From assembly GCA_029246705.1 (NCBI GenBank), contig JAQWMQ010000003.1:1-64000 (forward strand): a DNA stretch of 64,000 nucleotides. Direction: 5' to 3'. Of the stretch, positions 40,693-49,481 are shown piece by piece. Below the pieces are notes generated by a model. It worked only from the letters and a program-made list of their open reading frames with translations. It was not told where the DNA came from and searched no databases. Position 1 is the first letter of the stretch; the number at the start of each line of letters is the position of its first letter. Both the position numbers and the translations under genes were made by a program. The DNA is from Phycisphaerales bacterium. Lineage in GTDB: Bacteria; Planctomycetota; Phycisphaerae; Phycisphaerales; SM1A02.

Positions 40693-41691
40693 TCAACCGG
40701 CGTCAAGAGCCGAGATGATCGTGCCTCGCATCGGTTCCACCGGCAGGTCCTCGTGTCGGAACCACAGTCGGGTCGGAATGACCTCCGAATCCAGCTGCAT
40801 CCAGCCCACCACCCGCGAGAGATCGAACCGTCCTCTCGACCAGAAGCCATCCTCGGCTCGGCCGTGGGCGACCCGTCGGCCCGACCGGGGGATCTTGTCC
40901 CAGCGTTCGACGTAGGTGCCCAGCAGCGCCAGGTCGACCAGCCGTTCGTAGGCGGGATCCTCGGTGAGGACCAGTATCACGTTTTCACCCTTCGGCATGA
41001 ACTGGACGTAGGCACGTTCCAGCAGCCTGCCGACCCGGGAGACCAGCGTCGGGGTGCACTGGGCGACTGCGACCACCGCTCGGTTGGTCGCCAGCGGGGT
41101 GGTGATGCGAACCGAGCCGGCCGGATGTCCCTCGAGATCGCGGTGCAGCAGTTCCTCGCCAAGTCGCGCTTCGGTGACGAATTCCCGTGCGGCAGCCGCG
41201 AAGCGCGCCAGCTCCGGATTCTTCAGGCCCGGTCGCCAGTCGACTTCGACGAGGAAGGGGCGCTTCACCTGTTCGATCGAACGAAGGAAGCTCGGCAGCG
41301 CCGGGCGATCGACGGCTTCCGAGTGCAGGCACTTCACGTGCAGGAAGAACTTCTTGTCCTCGACCGTCACCTCGAAGTCGCAGGTTCGTCCGTTGGGTGT
41401 CGGGAGTTCGATCTCCAGGTCGCAGCCCGCACCGAGCAGGCGTCGTGCCACCCGGGCTTCCGCCAGGGCACCCGAAGCGCCCATGGGGCCATCACTGACT
41501 GATTCAAGGCGCCGTCTCATCTGGCGGCCGGCACAACCACCTCCGGCCGGAAGGTCACCCCACGCGGACAGCTCTGCCTGCAACCTTGATTCGATGTCGT
41601 TTCGCTCGCGAGTCAGTCTCGCTCCGCCTTCCACTGAATGGGTCCTCAGAAGCCTAGCGTCCAAATCGTCCTCCTCCAAGTACGGATCCAC
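40693..41691 (-). CDS. Hypothetical protein, possible PD-(D/E)XK nuclease fold
   Basis: A 332-residue frame opening with a GTG at 41691 whose ribosome binding site spacing is poor, so the true start may differ. Around residues 90-125, GALAEARVARRLLGAGCDLE, then CDFEVTVEDKKFFLHVKCLH, gives an E ... D-x-E-V ... h-x-V-K arrangement like the PD-(D/E)XK nuclease core. The rest has no motif I recognise; a C-terminal segment carries several Trp and Arg residues. There is no signal peptide or membrane segment. It lies alone between convergent hflX and the divergent gene at 41889. The nuclease idea is an inference from a short motif. Confidence 0.7.
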   Translation of the reverse strand: MDPYLEEDDLDARLLRTHSVEGGARLTRERNDIESRLQAELSAWGDLPAGGGCAGRQMRRRLESVSDGPMGASGALAEARVARRLLGAGCDLEIELPTPNGRTCDFEVTVEDKKFFLHVKCLHSEAVDRPALPSFLRSIEQVKRPFLVEVDWRPGLKNPELARFAAAAREFVTEARLGEELLHRDLEGHPAGSVRITTPLATNRAVVAVAQCTPTLVSRVGRLLERAYVQFMPKGENVILVLTEDPAYERLVDLALLGTYVERWDKIPRSGRRVAHGRAEDGFWSRGRFDLSRVVGWMQLDSEVIPTRLWFRHEDLPVEPMRGTIISALDAG

Positions 41692-41888
41692 CTTCTCGGA
41701 CGACTCTTTCGCACCAGGTGTCCGCCGAGGTCCCGAAAGAACCGCGTTCCTGCAGGTTTCGAGATCATCACGAGCCCGAACAGCCTCGAGGAGGCGGTTT
41801 GTGACAGGTCGGGCTTGATCACCCCCCGGTGTGGGTCGATGAAGGTCTCGGCGGGCATGATGCTCGCCAGGAGAGGGAGGCAGACATC

Positions 41889-42389
41889 ATGCGTATCGGA
41901 GAAATGCTCATCTCGGCAGGGCTGCTGACGCCCGAGGAAACCGAGCGGATCCTGCGAAGACAGCAGAGTCACCCGGAACCCTTCGGTCTGCTCGCCCAGC
42001 GGATGTTCGGCCTTGATCCACAGAAGATCGAGGAAGTCTGGACGGAAACCACCATCCGTCTCGCGAACATCGTCAGGCCTTCCGACGAAGAGATCGATCT
42101 CAACGTCATCGACCTGGTCACGCGCCGTCAGGCCTGGCAGTTCAGGTTCCTGCCGATCCGCATGGAATCGGACGGTGCCCTGGTTGCCGCGACCACCACG
42201 AAGCACCTTTCGCGTGCGGTGCGCTTCGCGACCCGGGTGCTCGATCGTCCCTGCAGCTTCATCATGACCGATGCCGAGTACCTGGCCGCACGCCTGGAGA
42301 TGTACTACGCACTTCCGGGTCTCGATGAACGCGTGGTCTCGGAACTGCAGTTGCAGGACCTCCTGCAGCTCGGCGACGACGCTGCCTGA
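41889..42389 (+). CDS. Stand-alone MshEN/GspE N-terminal-domain-like protein
   Basis: A 166-residue protein from ATG 41889 with GGGAGG-type sequence upstream. The N-terminus MRIGEMLISAGLLTPEETER and the middle IDLVTRRQAWQFRFLPIRME followed by TTKHLSRAVRFATRVLDRPC resemble the N-terminal domain of type II secretion/type IV pilus ATPases (GspE, PilB, MshE), which in some proteins binds c-di-GMP. The ATPase part is absent: the ORF ends normally with LQLGDDAA. It could be a c-di-GMP or partner-binding adaptor; the function is inferred from the domain only. Confidence 0.72.
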   Translation: MRIGEMLISAGLLTPEETERILRRQQSHPEPFGLLAQRMFGLDPQKIEEVWTETTIRLANIVRPSDEEIDLNVIDLVTRRQAWQFRFLPIRMESDGALVAATTTKHLSRAVRFATRVLDRPCSFIMTDAEYLAARLEMYYALPGLDERVVSELQLQDLLQLGDDAA

Positions 42390-42540
42390 ACACCCGGTCC
42401 CACATTCTGAAAAATTCCTGTCATCGTCCGTCACATCGACGGGTTCGAGCACTATGGATCCTCGAGGACGTCATCCGTTCTCAGGTTCTCCATGTCGTGC
42501 TGCGCGGCTCTGTTCAAGCTCGCCGCAGTTCAGGTGCTCA

Positions 42541-42577
42541 TCGACGACCATGCCCCCGTTCGGGGCGTGGTCGTCGA
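42541..42577. terminator. Long hairpin between convergent genes
   Basis: A 16-bp stem (42541-42556 with 42562-42577, one G-U pair) and a 5-base loop lie 11 bases past the stop codon of the minus-strand esterase and 152 bases past the plus-strand gene at 41889. It is probably a shared transcription end, though no T-tract is present. Confidence 0.6.
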
Positions 42578-42587
42578 ACTTCAGTCA

Positions 42588-43556
42588 TCAGTCATCAAGC
42601 GGTTTCGTGCCCAGCCTGACGGCGATCATCGCGCAGGCCCGGGCGATCGCGGCGTGCGCGGCCCGGCTGTTGTCGGACATGCCGAAGGCTCCGTGGGTGA
42701 GATTCCTCATCCTCACCACCTGCACCTCCACGTCCTGGCCTTCCAGGGTCTCCGCGTACGCTTCGTTCTCCGATCGCAGCGGGTCGAGGTCCGCGATCAT
42801 GAGTACCGTCGGGGCCAGGCCTGCATGGCTCGACGCGTTCAGTGGCGTCACGGTCCAGTGCCTTCGCCTGGCGTGTTCCGGGCAGTAGTGATCCCAGAAG
42901 GTGCCCATGTCCGCGGTCTCGAGGAGAAGCCCCTCGGCATAGTCGCGGTAGGACGCACGGTCGAGGTCGTCATCGACGACCGGGTAGACCAGGAACTGGG
43001 CGGCAAGCTCGGGCGTGCCCTGGTCACGCGCATCGATCGCGCAGATCGCGGCGAGATTGCCACCGGCTGAATCACCACCGACCGCGATTCGTCCGGCATC
43101 AAGCCGGCAGGCGGCACCTTCGCGGTGCACCCAGCGCATCGCCGTCAGTGCATCCTCGACTGCTGCCGGATGACGATGTTCGGGTGCGAGCCGGTAGTCG
43201 ACCGAAAGAACCGCAGCTCCGGTGTTGCGACAGAGCTTGCGCACGTCCGCGTCGGCACCATCGACCGAACCGAAGACCCAGCCACCACCATGGAACCACA
43301 CGAGGACCGGGTGGGGGCCCGGGCGGTCCGGTGGCAGGTACAGGCGTGCCGGGATGACGTGGGTTCCGGCATCGATGGCGATGTCCCGAACCGCACCGAC
43401 CTCGACCTGGGACTGCGGGTTCTGCTGGACGAAGAGTTCCAGGAAGTCGCGGGCTTCCTCGACCGGCATCTCACGCAGCACCGGAATCGATGGGTGGTGG
43501 AAGGCGATGATGGCATCGCGCAACTCAGGATCGATGCGAGCCTGGTTGGGGTTCAT
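42588..43556 (-). CDS. Alpha/beta hydrolase, hormone-sensitive-lipase-like esterase
   Basis: A 322-residue carboxylesterase of the HSL (bacterial family IV) type. The oxyanion motif VWFHGGGWVFGSVDGADADV, the nucleophile elbow IAVGGDSAGGNLAAICAIDA and the Asp/His region MIADLDPLRSENEAYAETLE with LTHGAFGM complete the Ser-Asp-His triad. It has no signal peptide. The N-terminus (MNPNQARIDPELRDAIIAFH) is as in the family. The physiological substrate is unknown and the neighbours give no hint. Confidence 0.92.
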   Translation of the reverse strand: MNPNQARIDPELRDAIIAFHHPSIPVLREMPVEEARDFLELFVQQNPQSQVEVGAVRDIAIDAGTHVIPARLYLPPDRPGPHPVLVWFHGGGWVFGSVDGADADVRKLCRNTGAAVLSVDYRLAPEHRHPAAVEDALTAMRWVHREGAACRLDAGRIAVGGDSAGGNLAAICAIDARDQGTPELAAQFLVYPVVDDDLDRASYRDYAEGLLLETADMGTFWDHYCPEHARRRHWTVTPLNASSHAGLAPTVLMIADLDPLRSENEAYAETLEGQDVEVQVVRMRNLTHGAFGMSDNSRAAHAAIARACAMIAVRLGTKPLDD

Positions 43557-43650
43557 CAGTCGACCGTCCCCCGGGACCGGGTCGGCCTGGTGTTCCCATC
43601 AGTGTCGCTGGTGTCACCCGTGACGGCGAAGTCGATCCCTGGCATCGAGG

Positions 43651-44199
43651 TCAGTTCCCATTCGTGGGCTCGGACGGGGTGATGTCGTCCTCGGTGTCGT
43701 GGACGCCATCGGGACCGGCGCTGTTGATCTTCGGAACCGTGGTGCCGTCGCCCTGGACCCGGTACGGATTGCCCCAGCTGTCGTTGCCGATCTGCTTCTT
43801 GACGCTCTCGCTGTTCCATGCCTCATGCGGTGTTCCCGCCTGCTCGTTGGCATCGTGTTCGGACGAGTTGCCGTAGAGGAGCATTCCCTGGTGGATCTGT
43901 TCGATTTGGCGGGATTCCTTCACCATCCGAGCCGATTCACGTGCCTTGGAAAGTGCGGGCAGCAGCAGGCCGATCGAGAGTGGAATGAGAAGGATGCCGA
44001 TCAGCAAGCCGATCGAGCCCAACACCACTCCGATGATGGCCGGGGTCTTCGGTTCCTTCCGGGTACCGATGATCGAGAAGATCAGTCCCGGCAGGGAGAA
44101 GATGCAGATGAACAGGCCCAGGCAGGACAGTACCAGTCCGATGACCCCGGCCTTGTTGCCTTCGGCCTCTTCCGAGATGTGGGTTGCTGGTTCGTTCAT
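43651..44199 (-). CDS. DUF4190-like membrane protein with pseudopilin-type C-terminus
   Basis: A 182-residue protein from ATG 44199 (a TTG precedes it; AGAGG lies 8 bases upstream). Residues 15-85 form paired membrane helices (GLVLSCLGLFICIFSLPGLI, GVVLGSIGLLIGILLIPLSI) typical of DUF4190-type proteins. From about residue 85 it continues LLPALSKARESARMVKESRQ and ends SWGNPYRVQGDGTTVPKINS followed by a GPDGVHDTEDDI motif. Both are features of type II secretion pseudopilins and GspG-like proteins, including the Ca-site region. This combination of a two-helix membrane domain with a pseudopilin globular tail is unusual. Confidence 0.75.
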   Translation of the reverse strand: MNEPATHISEEAEGNKAGVIGLVLSCLGLFICIFSLPGLIFSIIGTRKEPKTPAIIGVVLGSIGLLIGILLIPLSIGLLLPALSKARESARMVKESRQIEQIHQGMLLYGNSSEHDANEQAGTPHEAWNSESVKKQIGNDSWGNPYRVQGDGTTVPKINSAGPDGVHDTEDDITPSEPTNGN

Positions 44200-44263
44200 C
44201 AAGCGTGCCTCTTCTTGAGTTGATGGTGCGAATTGATCCGGTCGAAATCCTAGCAGGCCAGCC

Positions 44264-45643
44264 TCAGGGGCTTAGGATTCCACGGGTCATCCCGGCAAGG
44301 CCGTGGATATCCGCGCCCAGGGTCGTCCCGTCGAGTCGCTCCAGGGTCCGGTGGACCGCGGAAGCCAGTTGTTCGACCTGCTCGGGCTCTATCACCAGCG
44401 ACGGGGTGAACTTGATCGTCGCCGATTCCGCCGAAGTCGACAGCGCCAGCACGTGGTGCTCGTTGAGCAGGTGCCGGACCACCGCCTGGGCGACCAGGGT
44501 GCTGCGGTGCCTGCCGATGAATGGCAGCTTGATCGAGCCCGCCATGCGTTCGACGTCCAGCTCGATGCCCAGCATGAGTCCGCGGCCGCGCACCGCCTTG
44601 ATGCAGCCGGTCGCCGCGGCCACCGCCTCGAGTCGTTCACGCAGGAGCGTTCCGAGTTCCTGCGCGCGCTGCTCGAGCCTTTCCTCGCGAAGAACGTGCA
44701 GGCTGGCGATGCCCGCGACCATGGCGAGCACGTTCTCCTTGAAGGTGGAACTGTGCACGTGGGATCGGGACATCGACTCGAACACGTCGTCGATGATCTC
44801 GCCACGGGCGATCACCGCACCCACCGGGACCATGCCGCCGGAGAGCGCCTTGGACAACACCACGATGTCGGGTCTGATCCCGGCGTGGTCGGTACCGAGA
44901 ATCGCACCGGTCCGGCCGAGTCCGCTCTGGACCTCGTCGGCGACAAGCAGGGTGCCGCTGCGTCGACACAGGTCGCTGACTTCACGGAGGTACTGGTCTT
45001 CGGCGACCTCGAGGGTCTTGCCCTGGACGCTTTCGATGACGAAGGCCGCCGCCGGTTGTTCCTGCAGTGCACTGGCCAGGGCTGCGGCGTCCCGGAAGGG
45101 GATCTCGGTCACGTCCTCGAGCAACGGGCCGAAGCCTTCGCGCAGTCCGGGGTTTCCGTTGATCGACAGCGCGCCGAGGGTCAGCCCGTGGAAGCCGCGG
45201 GAGCAGTGGATGATGCGGTTGCGTGCGGTCGAGGCGCGGGCGAATTTCAGGGCCGCTTCCACGCCCTCGGTGCCTGAATTGGTGAAATACACCCGATCAT
45301 TCTCACGCCCGGTGCACTCGAGCAGGCGTTCGGCCAGGACCCCGGCCAGCGGGTTGGCCTCGAACTGGACCAGCGAGGGCAGCCCCGAATCCAGAGCCTG
45401 GTGCAGGGCATTGATGAGTACGGGGTGGTTTCGACCGATCGTGATCGCCGCATAACCCGCGATCGCATCGAGGTAGCGTTCGCCCGATTCGTCGAAGAGC
45501 CAGGGGCCTTCTCCCCGGATGAAGGTGCGATCGAACCCGAGGGCCCGGAGTAGTTTGTAGAATCGAGGATTCAGCAGCCGTGCGTATCGATCCCCCGGGT
45601 CGGCGCACGCGCGCATGATCGAATCGAGATCGATGTCTGACAT
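44264..45643 (-). CDS. Class III aminotransferase
   Basis: A 459-residue PLP enzyme of the acetylornithine/ornithine/GABA aminotransferase type. It has VYFTNSGTEGVEAALKFARA, the region around HCSRGFHGLTLGALSINGNP, the DEVQ motif (LLVADEVQSGLGRTG) and the PLP lysine in IVVLSKALSGGMVPVGAVI. An N-terminal extension (MSDIDLDSIMRACADPGDRY) precedes the fold. Its start codon and that of the divergent glycosyltransferase share the CATG at 45641-45644. It borders the aryl-polyene-like cluster, but whether it belongs to it is open. Confidence 0.93.
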   Translation of the reverse strand: MSDIDLDSIMRACADPGDRYARLLNPRFYKLLRALGFDRTFIRGEGPWLFDESGERYLDAIAGYAAITIGRNHPVLINALHQALDSGLPSLVQFEANPLAGVLAERLLECTGRENDRVYFTNSGTEGVEAALKFARASTARNRIIHCSRGFHGLTLGALSINGNPGLREGFGPLLEDVTEIPFRDAAALASALQEQPAAAFVIESVQGKTLEVAEDQYLREVSDLCRRSGTLLVADEVQSGLGRTGAILGTDHAGIRPDIVVLSKALSGGMVPVGAVIARGEIIDDVFESMSRSHVHSSTFKENVLAMVAGIASLHVLREERLEQRAQELGTLLRERLEAVAAATGCIKAVRGRGLMLGIELDVERMAGSIKLPFIGRHRSTLVAQAVVRHLLNEHHVLALSTSAESATIKFTPSLVIEPEQVEQLASAVHRTLERLDGTTLGADIHGLAGMTRGILSP

Positions 45644-46754
45644 GACGAGGTCCAGTGCTCAGGAAACCGAACAGCCGCCACCGTCCTCACGGGGCGTGGT
45701 CGCGGTGGTGGCAGTCTACAACAACGTGGAGAGCATCCTGGACGTCCTGTCCCAGTTGAAGGGTGCCGACCTGCCCGTGATCGTCGTCGATGACGGTTCA
45801 GACGACGGCACCACCGAGGTGATCCAGTCATGGACCGACCGCGAGGGTGCCCCGACCTGCCGCGTGTGCCGCCTCGAGGTCAACTCCGGCAAGGCCGCGG
45901 CGATGCGGCAGGGCTTCAAGTGGGCACGTGAACTGGACTACACCCATGCCCTGACCTTCGATGCGGACGGCCAGCACGATGCTTCGTGCATTCCCGCCTT
46001 CCTGGCGGAACTCGATCGTCTCGGCCCCGACGTCCTGGTGGTGGGTACGCGTGAACCGCTGGTCCGTGACTATCCGTTGCGCAATCTCGTCGGTCGCCTG
46101 ACCAGCAACCTCGCGATCCGCGCCCAGTGCGGCGTCACGCTGGGTGACGTGCCCTGCGGCATGCGCATCTATCCCCTCGATGCAGTCGAGAAGGTCCGCT
46201 GTCTCTCTGGTCGCTACGCCTGGGAGGAGGAGTTCATCACGCGCGCGGCGTGGGCGGGTTGTCGCGTGAGCAGCGTGCGTATTCCCAGCATCTACGCGCC
46301 CTACGGTGAACGAAAGAGTCACTACCGATTCAAGCGCGACTGGCCGGAGGGGATCGCGGTCTATCTCTGGCTGCTGTTGTGCTCGCTGGTTCCGAACCTT
46401 CGCCCGAAGTCACTCGTGCGGAACCTCAGGGGAGCCTCGGGTTCACTCGGCTTCCTGGGTGTGACCATGGCTGCTCGCACCGAGCGGACCTACATCATCG
46501 CCTGGATGATCGGGATCATGGCGTTGTCGCTGCTTGCTCCGGTACTTCCATGGCCCTGGGTGGCGCTGGTCCTGATCCTCTGGGTCGGTTTCGCCTGGCA
46601 CGGTTCGGTGTGGCTGGTGGGTGCGGCCCTCGCGGGCTACTGGCTGGGCGCGTTTGGAACGAACCCCGCGGCGCTGGTGGTCCCGACCGTCGGATTGTTG
46701 GTGGGAATCCTCCTGGTCATCACCGGGATGCGTGCGCAGCAGGTCGCCGAATGA
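45642..46754 (+). CDS. Family 2 glycosyltransferase with C-terminal membrane helices
   Basis: GT-A fold glycosyltransferase: VVAVYNNVESILDVLSQLKG, VIVVDDGSDDGTTEVIQSW, LEVNSGKAAAMRQGFKWARE and FDADGQHDASCIPAFL (DxD region). About residues 220-370 hold membrane segments and a basic YGERKSHYRFKRDWPEG turn, so it acts at the inner face of the cytoplasmic membrane on a lipid acceptor. Start ATG 45642 is preferred, giving 370 residues; 45615 and 45633 are possible. The 3' end overlaps the AMP-ligase gene by 35 bases. Family 2 glycosyltransferases also accompany known aryl-polyene clusters, consistent with a role there. Confidence 0.9.
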   Translation: MTRSSAQETEQPPPSSRGVVAVVAVYNNVESILDVLSQLKGADLPVIVVDDGSDDGTTEVIQSWTDREGAPTCRVCRLEVNSGKAAAMRQGFKWARELDYTHALTFDADGQHDASCIPAFLAELDRLGPDVLVVGTREPLVRDYPLRNLVGRLTSNLAIRAQCGVTLGDVPCGMRIYPLDAVEKVRCLSGRYAWEEEFITRAAWAGCRVSSVRIPSIYAPYGERKSHYRFKRDWPEGIAVYLWLLLCSLVPNLRPKSLVRNLRGASGSLGFLGVTMAARTERTYIIAWMIGIMALSLLAPVLPWPWVALVLILWVGFAWHGSVWLVGAALAGYWLGAFGTNPAALVVPTVGLLVGILLVITGMRAQQVAE

Positions 46755-48123
46755 GTTTCCCGGAAGCGGTTCGTGGCAGCGCAGGCACCAGGTGGAACTG
46801 TCTCGGGACCTGATGGGCGGGCAGTCGTTCTCGTGCCCAGGCCCTGATCTCCGCCAGCAGTGCCTGCCGGTCCCGGGTCGATGATTCCTCGACGACGATC
46901 CGGGCCTGGACCCGGTTGACCGTCTCGCTCAGGGGCAACGGGCCGACGAGTATGTCCGAGATCGCCGGATGCTCCCTGAGAACGTCCTCGACCTCGGTTG
47001 GATTGACCTTCAGGCCACCCACGTCGAACTGCAGTCGTGCACGACCGACCACCCGCACCACGCCGTCGTCCTCGAGACGACCGAGGTCACCGGTGAGAAA
47101 CCACCCGTCGGTGATCCGGTCTCGCGAGGGATCGCAGTCGGTCTCGTCGAGGTAGCCCTCGAACATCGCATTGCTCCGGACCAGCAATTCACCGTCGTCG
47201 GCGACGGCCACCTCGACGCCCTCGACCGGTCGATTGCATGCGTCGAAGCCCCAGCTGATCGTCCCGACTTCCGAGGCGCCGTAGAGATCACCGACCTTGA
47301 CGCCCCAGGCCGATTCGAAACGCAGCCGGGTCTTCTCAGGCAGTGGACTGCCCGCGGTGTAGGTCAGTCGCAGCGAGCTCCCGGGGATGGGTGCATGTCC
47401 CAGGGCCTCGATGGTGGGGGGGACCGAGGGCAGGATCGTCGCATCATCACGCAGGAGTCCGGAAGCGATGTCGATGCTGAGTCCGCGCATCTGGATCACT
47501 TCCGCGCCGGCCAGGATCGGCATCATCACCGCATGTTCGATCCCGTAGGCATGGTGCATCGGAAGCGCCGACAGGACCCGGTCCTCCTCCTTCATGCCGA
47601 TGGTCTGCAGCAGGGTCGACGCGACCAGGTCGAGTGCCTTCGCCGCACGCAACGAGAGCCTCGGATGTCCGACCGTTCCGGAACTCTGCAGCAGCAGGGA
47701 GGCGTGCTCGCCGCGATCGAGTGCGTCGGTCTCGTGGATACCGTCGAATTCGACGACGAGTGCCGGAAGCTGTTCCCCGCCGCTGGTCTTGGTACCCGGT
47801 TCGGTCAGGATTCTCGCGCCGGGCCGATGGGCCCTGATCAGGCCCTCGAGATCCTCGCTGGTGAGTGCTCCGATCGGCAGTGCCCGTCGACCGCTGCCCC
47901 AGACGGCGAGGATCGCCGCATGGAACCCGGCCCCGGCAGGTCCTTCCACCAGGATGGTCGATCCGCTGGTCGTGACCTGATCCAGGATGCTCGCGAGTCG
48001 CCCGGCCTCCCGGATCACCTCGGATCGGGTCCGCACCAGTCCATCATCGGCGCAACGGACCGCGGGCCTGTCCGGAGCCTGCTCGGCCAGGGACATCGCT
48101 CGTGCGATCAGCGCTCTCGCCAT
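46720..48123 (-). CDS. Acyl-AMP ligase (adenylate-forming), aryl-polyene-type cluster
   Basis: A 467-residue ANL enzyme from ATG 48123; longer frames run into the preceding flavoprotein gene and are unsupported. It has the ATP-binding motif LLQSSGTVGHPRLSLRAAKA (with Arg where most relatives have Lys), TAGSPLPEKTRLRFE, GASEVGTISWGFD, DGWFLTGDLGRLEDDGVVRV and the C-terminal lysine motif RTASGKLIRR. Aryl-polyene clusters contain such a ligase that activates the hydroxybenzoate starter for the ACP; with a chorismatase two genes upstream that is the likely job. It overlaps the flavoprotein gene by 16 bases and ends convergent with the glycosyltransferase gene. Confidence 0.9.
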   Translation of the reverse strand: MARALIARAMSLAEQAPDRPAVRCADDGLVRTRSEVIREAGRLASILDQVTTSGSTILVEGPAGAGFHAAILAVWGSGRRALPIGALTSEDLEGLIRAHRPGARILTEPGTKTSGGEQLPALVVEFDGIHETDALDRGEHASLLLQSSGTVGHPRLSLRAAKALDLVASTLLQTIGMKEEDRVLSALPMHHAYGIEHAVMMPILAGAEVIQMRGLSIDIASGLLRDDATILPSVPPTIEALGHAPIPGSSLRLTYTAGSPLPEKTRLRFESAWGVKVGDLYGASEVGTISWGFDACNRPVEGVEVAVADDGELLVRSNAMFEGYLDETDCDPSRDRITDGWFLTGDLGRLEDDGVVRVVGRARLQFDVGGLKVNPTEVEDVLREHPAISDILVGPLPLSETVNRVQARIVVEESSTRDRQALLAEIRAWARERLPAHQVPRQFHLVPALPRTASGKLIRRPAAHASR

Positions 48124-49481
48124 GCGTTCTTCATTCCGTTGTTGGCTCCCGAGATCACGCCCTCGTCGGGCGAGTCGAATCGAATGCCGGCCATCGACAA
48201 CATCGAATGCGGACGTCGCCTGCCGACGATCGGGAACCGTCGGTGGTACGCGGTCATCACCTGGAGCATCTCCCATCGCCAGCGGACGCGGAAGGGGATC
48301 GTGGGGAACACGCCGCCTGCCAGCATGGTGATCAACGCTCGATGCGTCTCCATCGGGCCCTTGCCTTCGATCACCAGTTCGCGGAAGGAGTGGTCGTAGA
48401 AGCTGCCGATCAATCGGAGGAACGTTCGACGATGGCGGTTCAACCACTTGTGGTGGCGGCTCGCCGCTCGCGCCGCGGAGAGTCTTCCGTCGAGGACCTT
48501 GATGAGCAGCTGCCCCGCATGACGCCCGCCCAGCATCCCGAGGGTCGCACCGGTCGACCAGACCGGGTCGACGAACGCGGCGGCATCTCCCACCAGGAAG
48601 TAGCCGTCCCCGGCGTAGGGTGCGCAGGTGTAGGAGAAGTCCGAGATGACCTGGTTGGTCTCCGGCCCCACGGCGTTGGTCATCCTGGCCTTCACCACCG
48701 GACAGTTCTCGATGCACCACTGGAGTCTCTGGTTGGCCGGGACATCGATCTTTCGGGCGATGGCGTTGTCGATCACCACGCCGACGCTGGTGGTCTTCTC
48801 GTCGAGGGGGATCAGCCAGAACCAGCCCTCGCGACACATGATCACCGAGGCGAATCCGACCCGGTCGCCTGCGGGTCTCACCACGTTCTCGAAGTGCTCG
48901 TAGTAGGCGATGTTCTTGAATTCGCTCATCAGCTTGCGGGTGCCCAGTGCGCGTCCCAGCACCGACGCCTGTCCGGAGGCATCGATCACGTGACGGGAAC
49001 GGATGGTCGTTCCGTCATCCAGTCGAAGCCTGACGTCCCCCGAAGCGATGTTCTCGACCGATTCGACTCCGCACCCGACGGTCACCTGCGCGCCGCGTTC
49101 CTCGGCGGCATCAAGCAGCATCTTGTCGAAGATGGAACGGCGCATGTTGAACGCCTTGTGCTTGGACTTGACCATGACGTCCTCGAACGAGATCCGGGTG
49201 AGGTCCGCCCTGCCATCGCCGAAGCCGATCTCGATGCCGAGCTTCACCCAGTGCGGGCATGCCCGCAGCCGTTGCTCGAGACCCATCTCCTGGATCAGTT
49301 CGAGGGTCTTCGGGAGAAAGGATTCCCCGATTCTGAATCTCGGAAACGTCTCCTTCTCCAGGACCATGACGGACTTTCCTGCATCAGCGAGGGTGATCGC
49401 GGCGGTCGCACCGGCGGGTCCGCCGCCGATGATCACCACGTCATGCATCGCGGCGTCCTTTCCGTCGATGTTGGCGATCAC
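48108..49481 (-). CDS. Halogenase-family FAD-dependent oxidoreductase
   Basis: A 457-residue flavoprotein; GTG 49481 forms a GTGA overlap with the preceding stop, and an ATG 11 codons later is the alternative. The FAD motif VVIIGGGPAGATAAITLADA is at residues 15-34, followed by PRFRIGESFLPKTLELIQEM typical of the tryptophan-halogenase family, and GWFWLIP at 219-225, which fits the WxWxIP halogenase motif. The second FAD motif is FLVGDAAAFVDPVWSTG (296-312). Xanthomonadins are brominated aryl polyenes, so a halogenating role is attractive, but a hydroxylating or reducing flavoprotein cannot be excluded. Confidence 0.88.
   Translation of the reverse strand: MIANIDGKDAAMHDVVIIGGGPAGATAAITLADAGKSVMVLEKETFPRFRIGESFLPKTLELIQEMGLEQRLRACPHWVKLGIEIGFGDGRADLTRISFEDVMVKSKHKAFNMRRSIFDKMLLDAAEERGAQVTVGCGVESVENIASGDVRLRLDDGTTIRSRHVIDASGQASVLGRALGTRKLMSEFKNIAYYEHFENVVRPAGDRVGFASVIMCREGWFWLIPLDEKTTSVGVVIDNAIARKIDVPANQRLQWCIENCPVVKARMTNAVGPETNQVISDFSYTCAPYAGDGYFLVGDAAAFVDPVWSTGATLGMLGGRHAGQLLIKVLDGRLSAARAASRHHKWLNRHRRTFLRLIGSFYDHSFRELVIEGKGPMETHRALITMLAGGVFPTIPFRVRWRWEMLQVMTAYHRRFPIVGRRRPHSMLSMAGIRFDSPDEGVISGANNGMKNAWRER

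Noticed and set aside
42390-42587. Small ORFs in the gap before the esterase
   Set aside because: The gap contains a strong hairpin between convergent genes and no ribosome binding site; the frames are shadows.
48124-48837. N-terminal extension of the AMP ligase to 705 residues
   Set aside because: The extra 238 codons lie inside the flavoprotein gene in another frame and are Arg/Pro-rich shadow sequence; ATG 48123 fits the operon.
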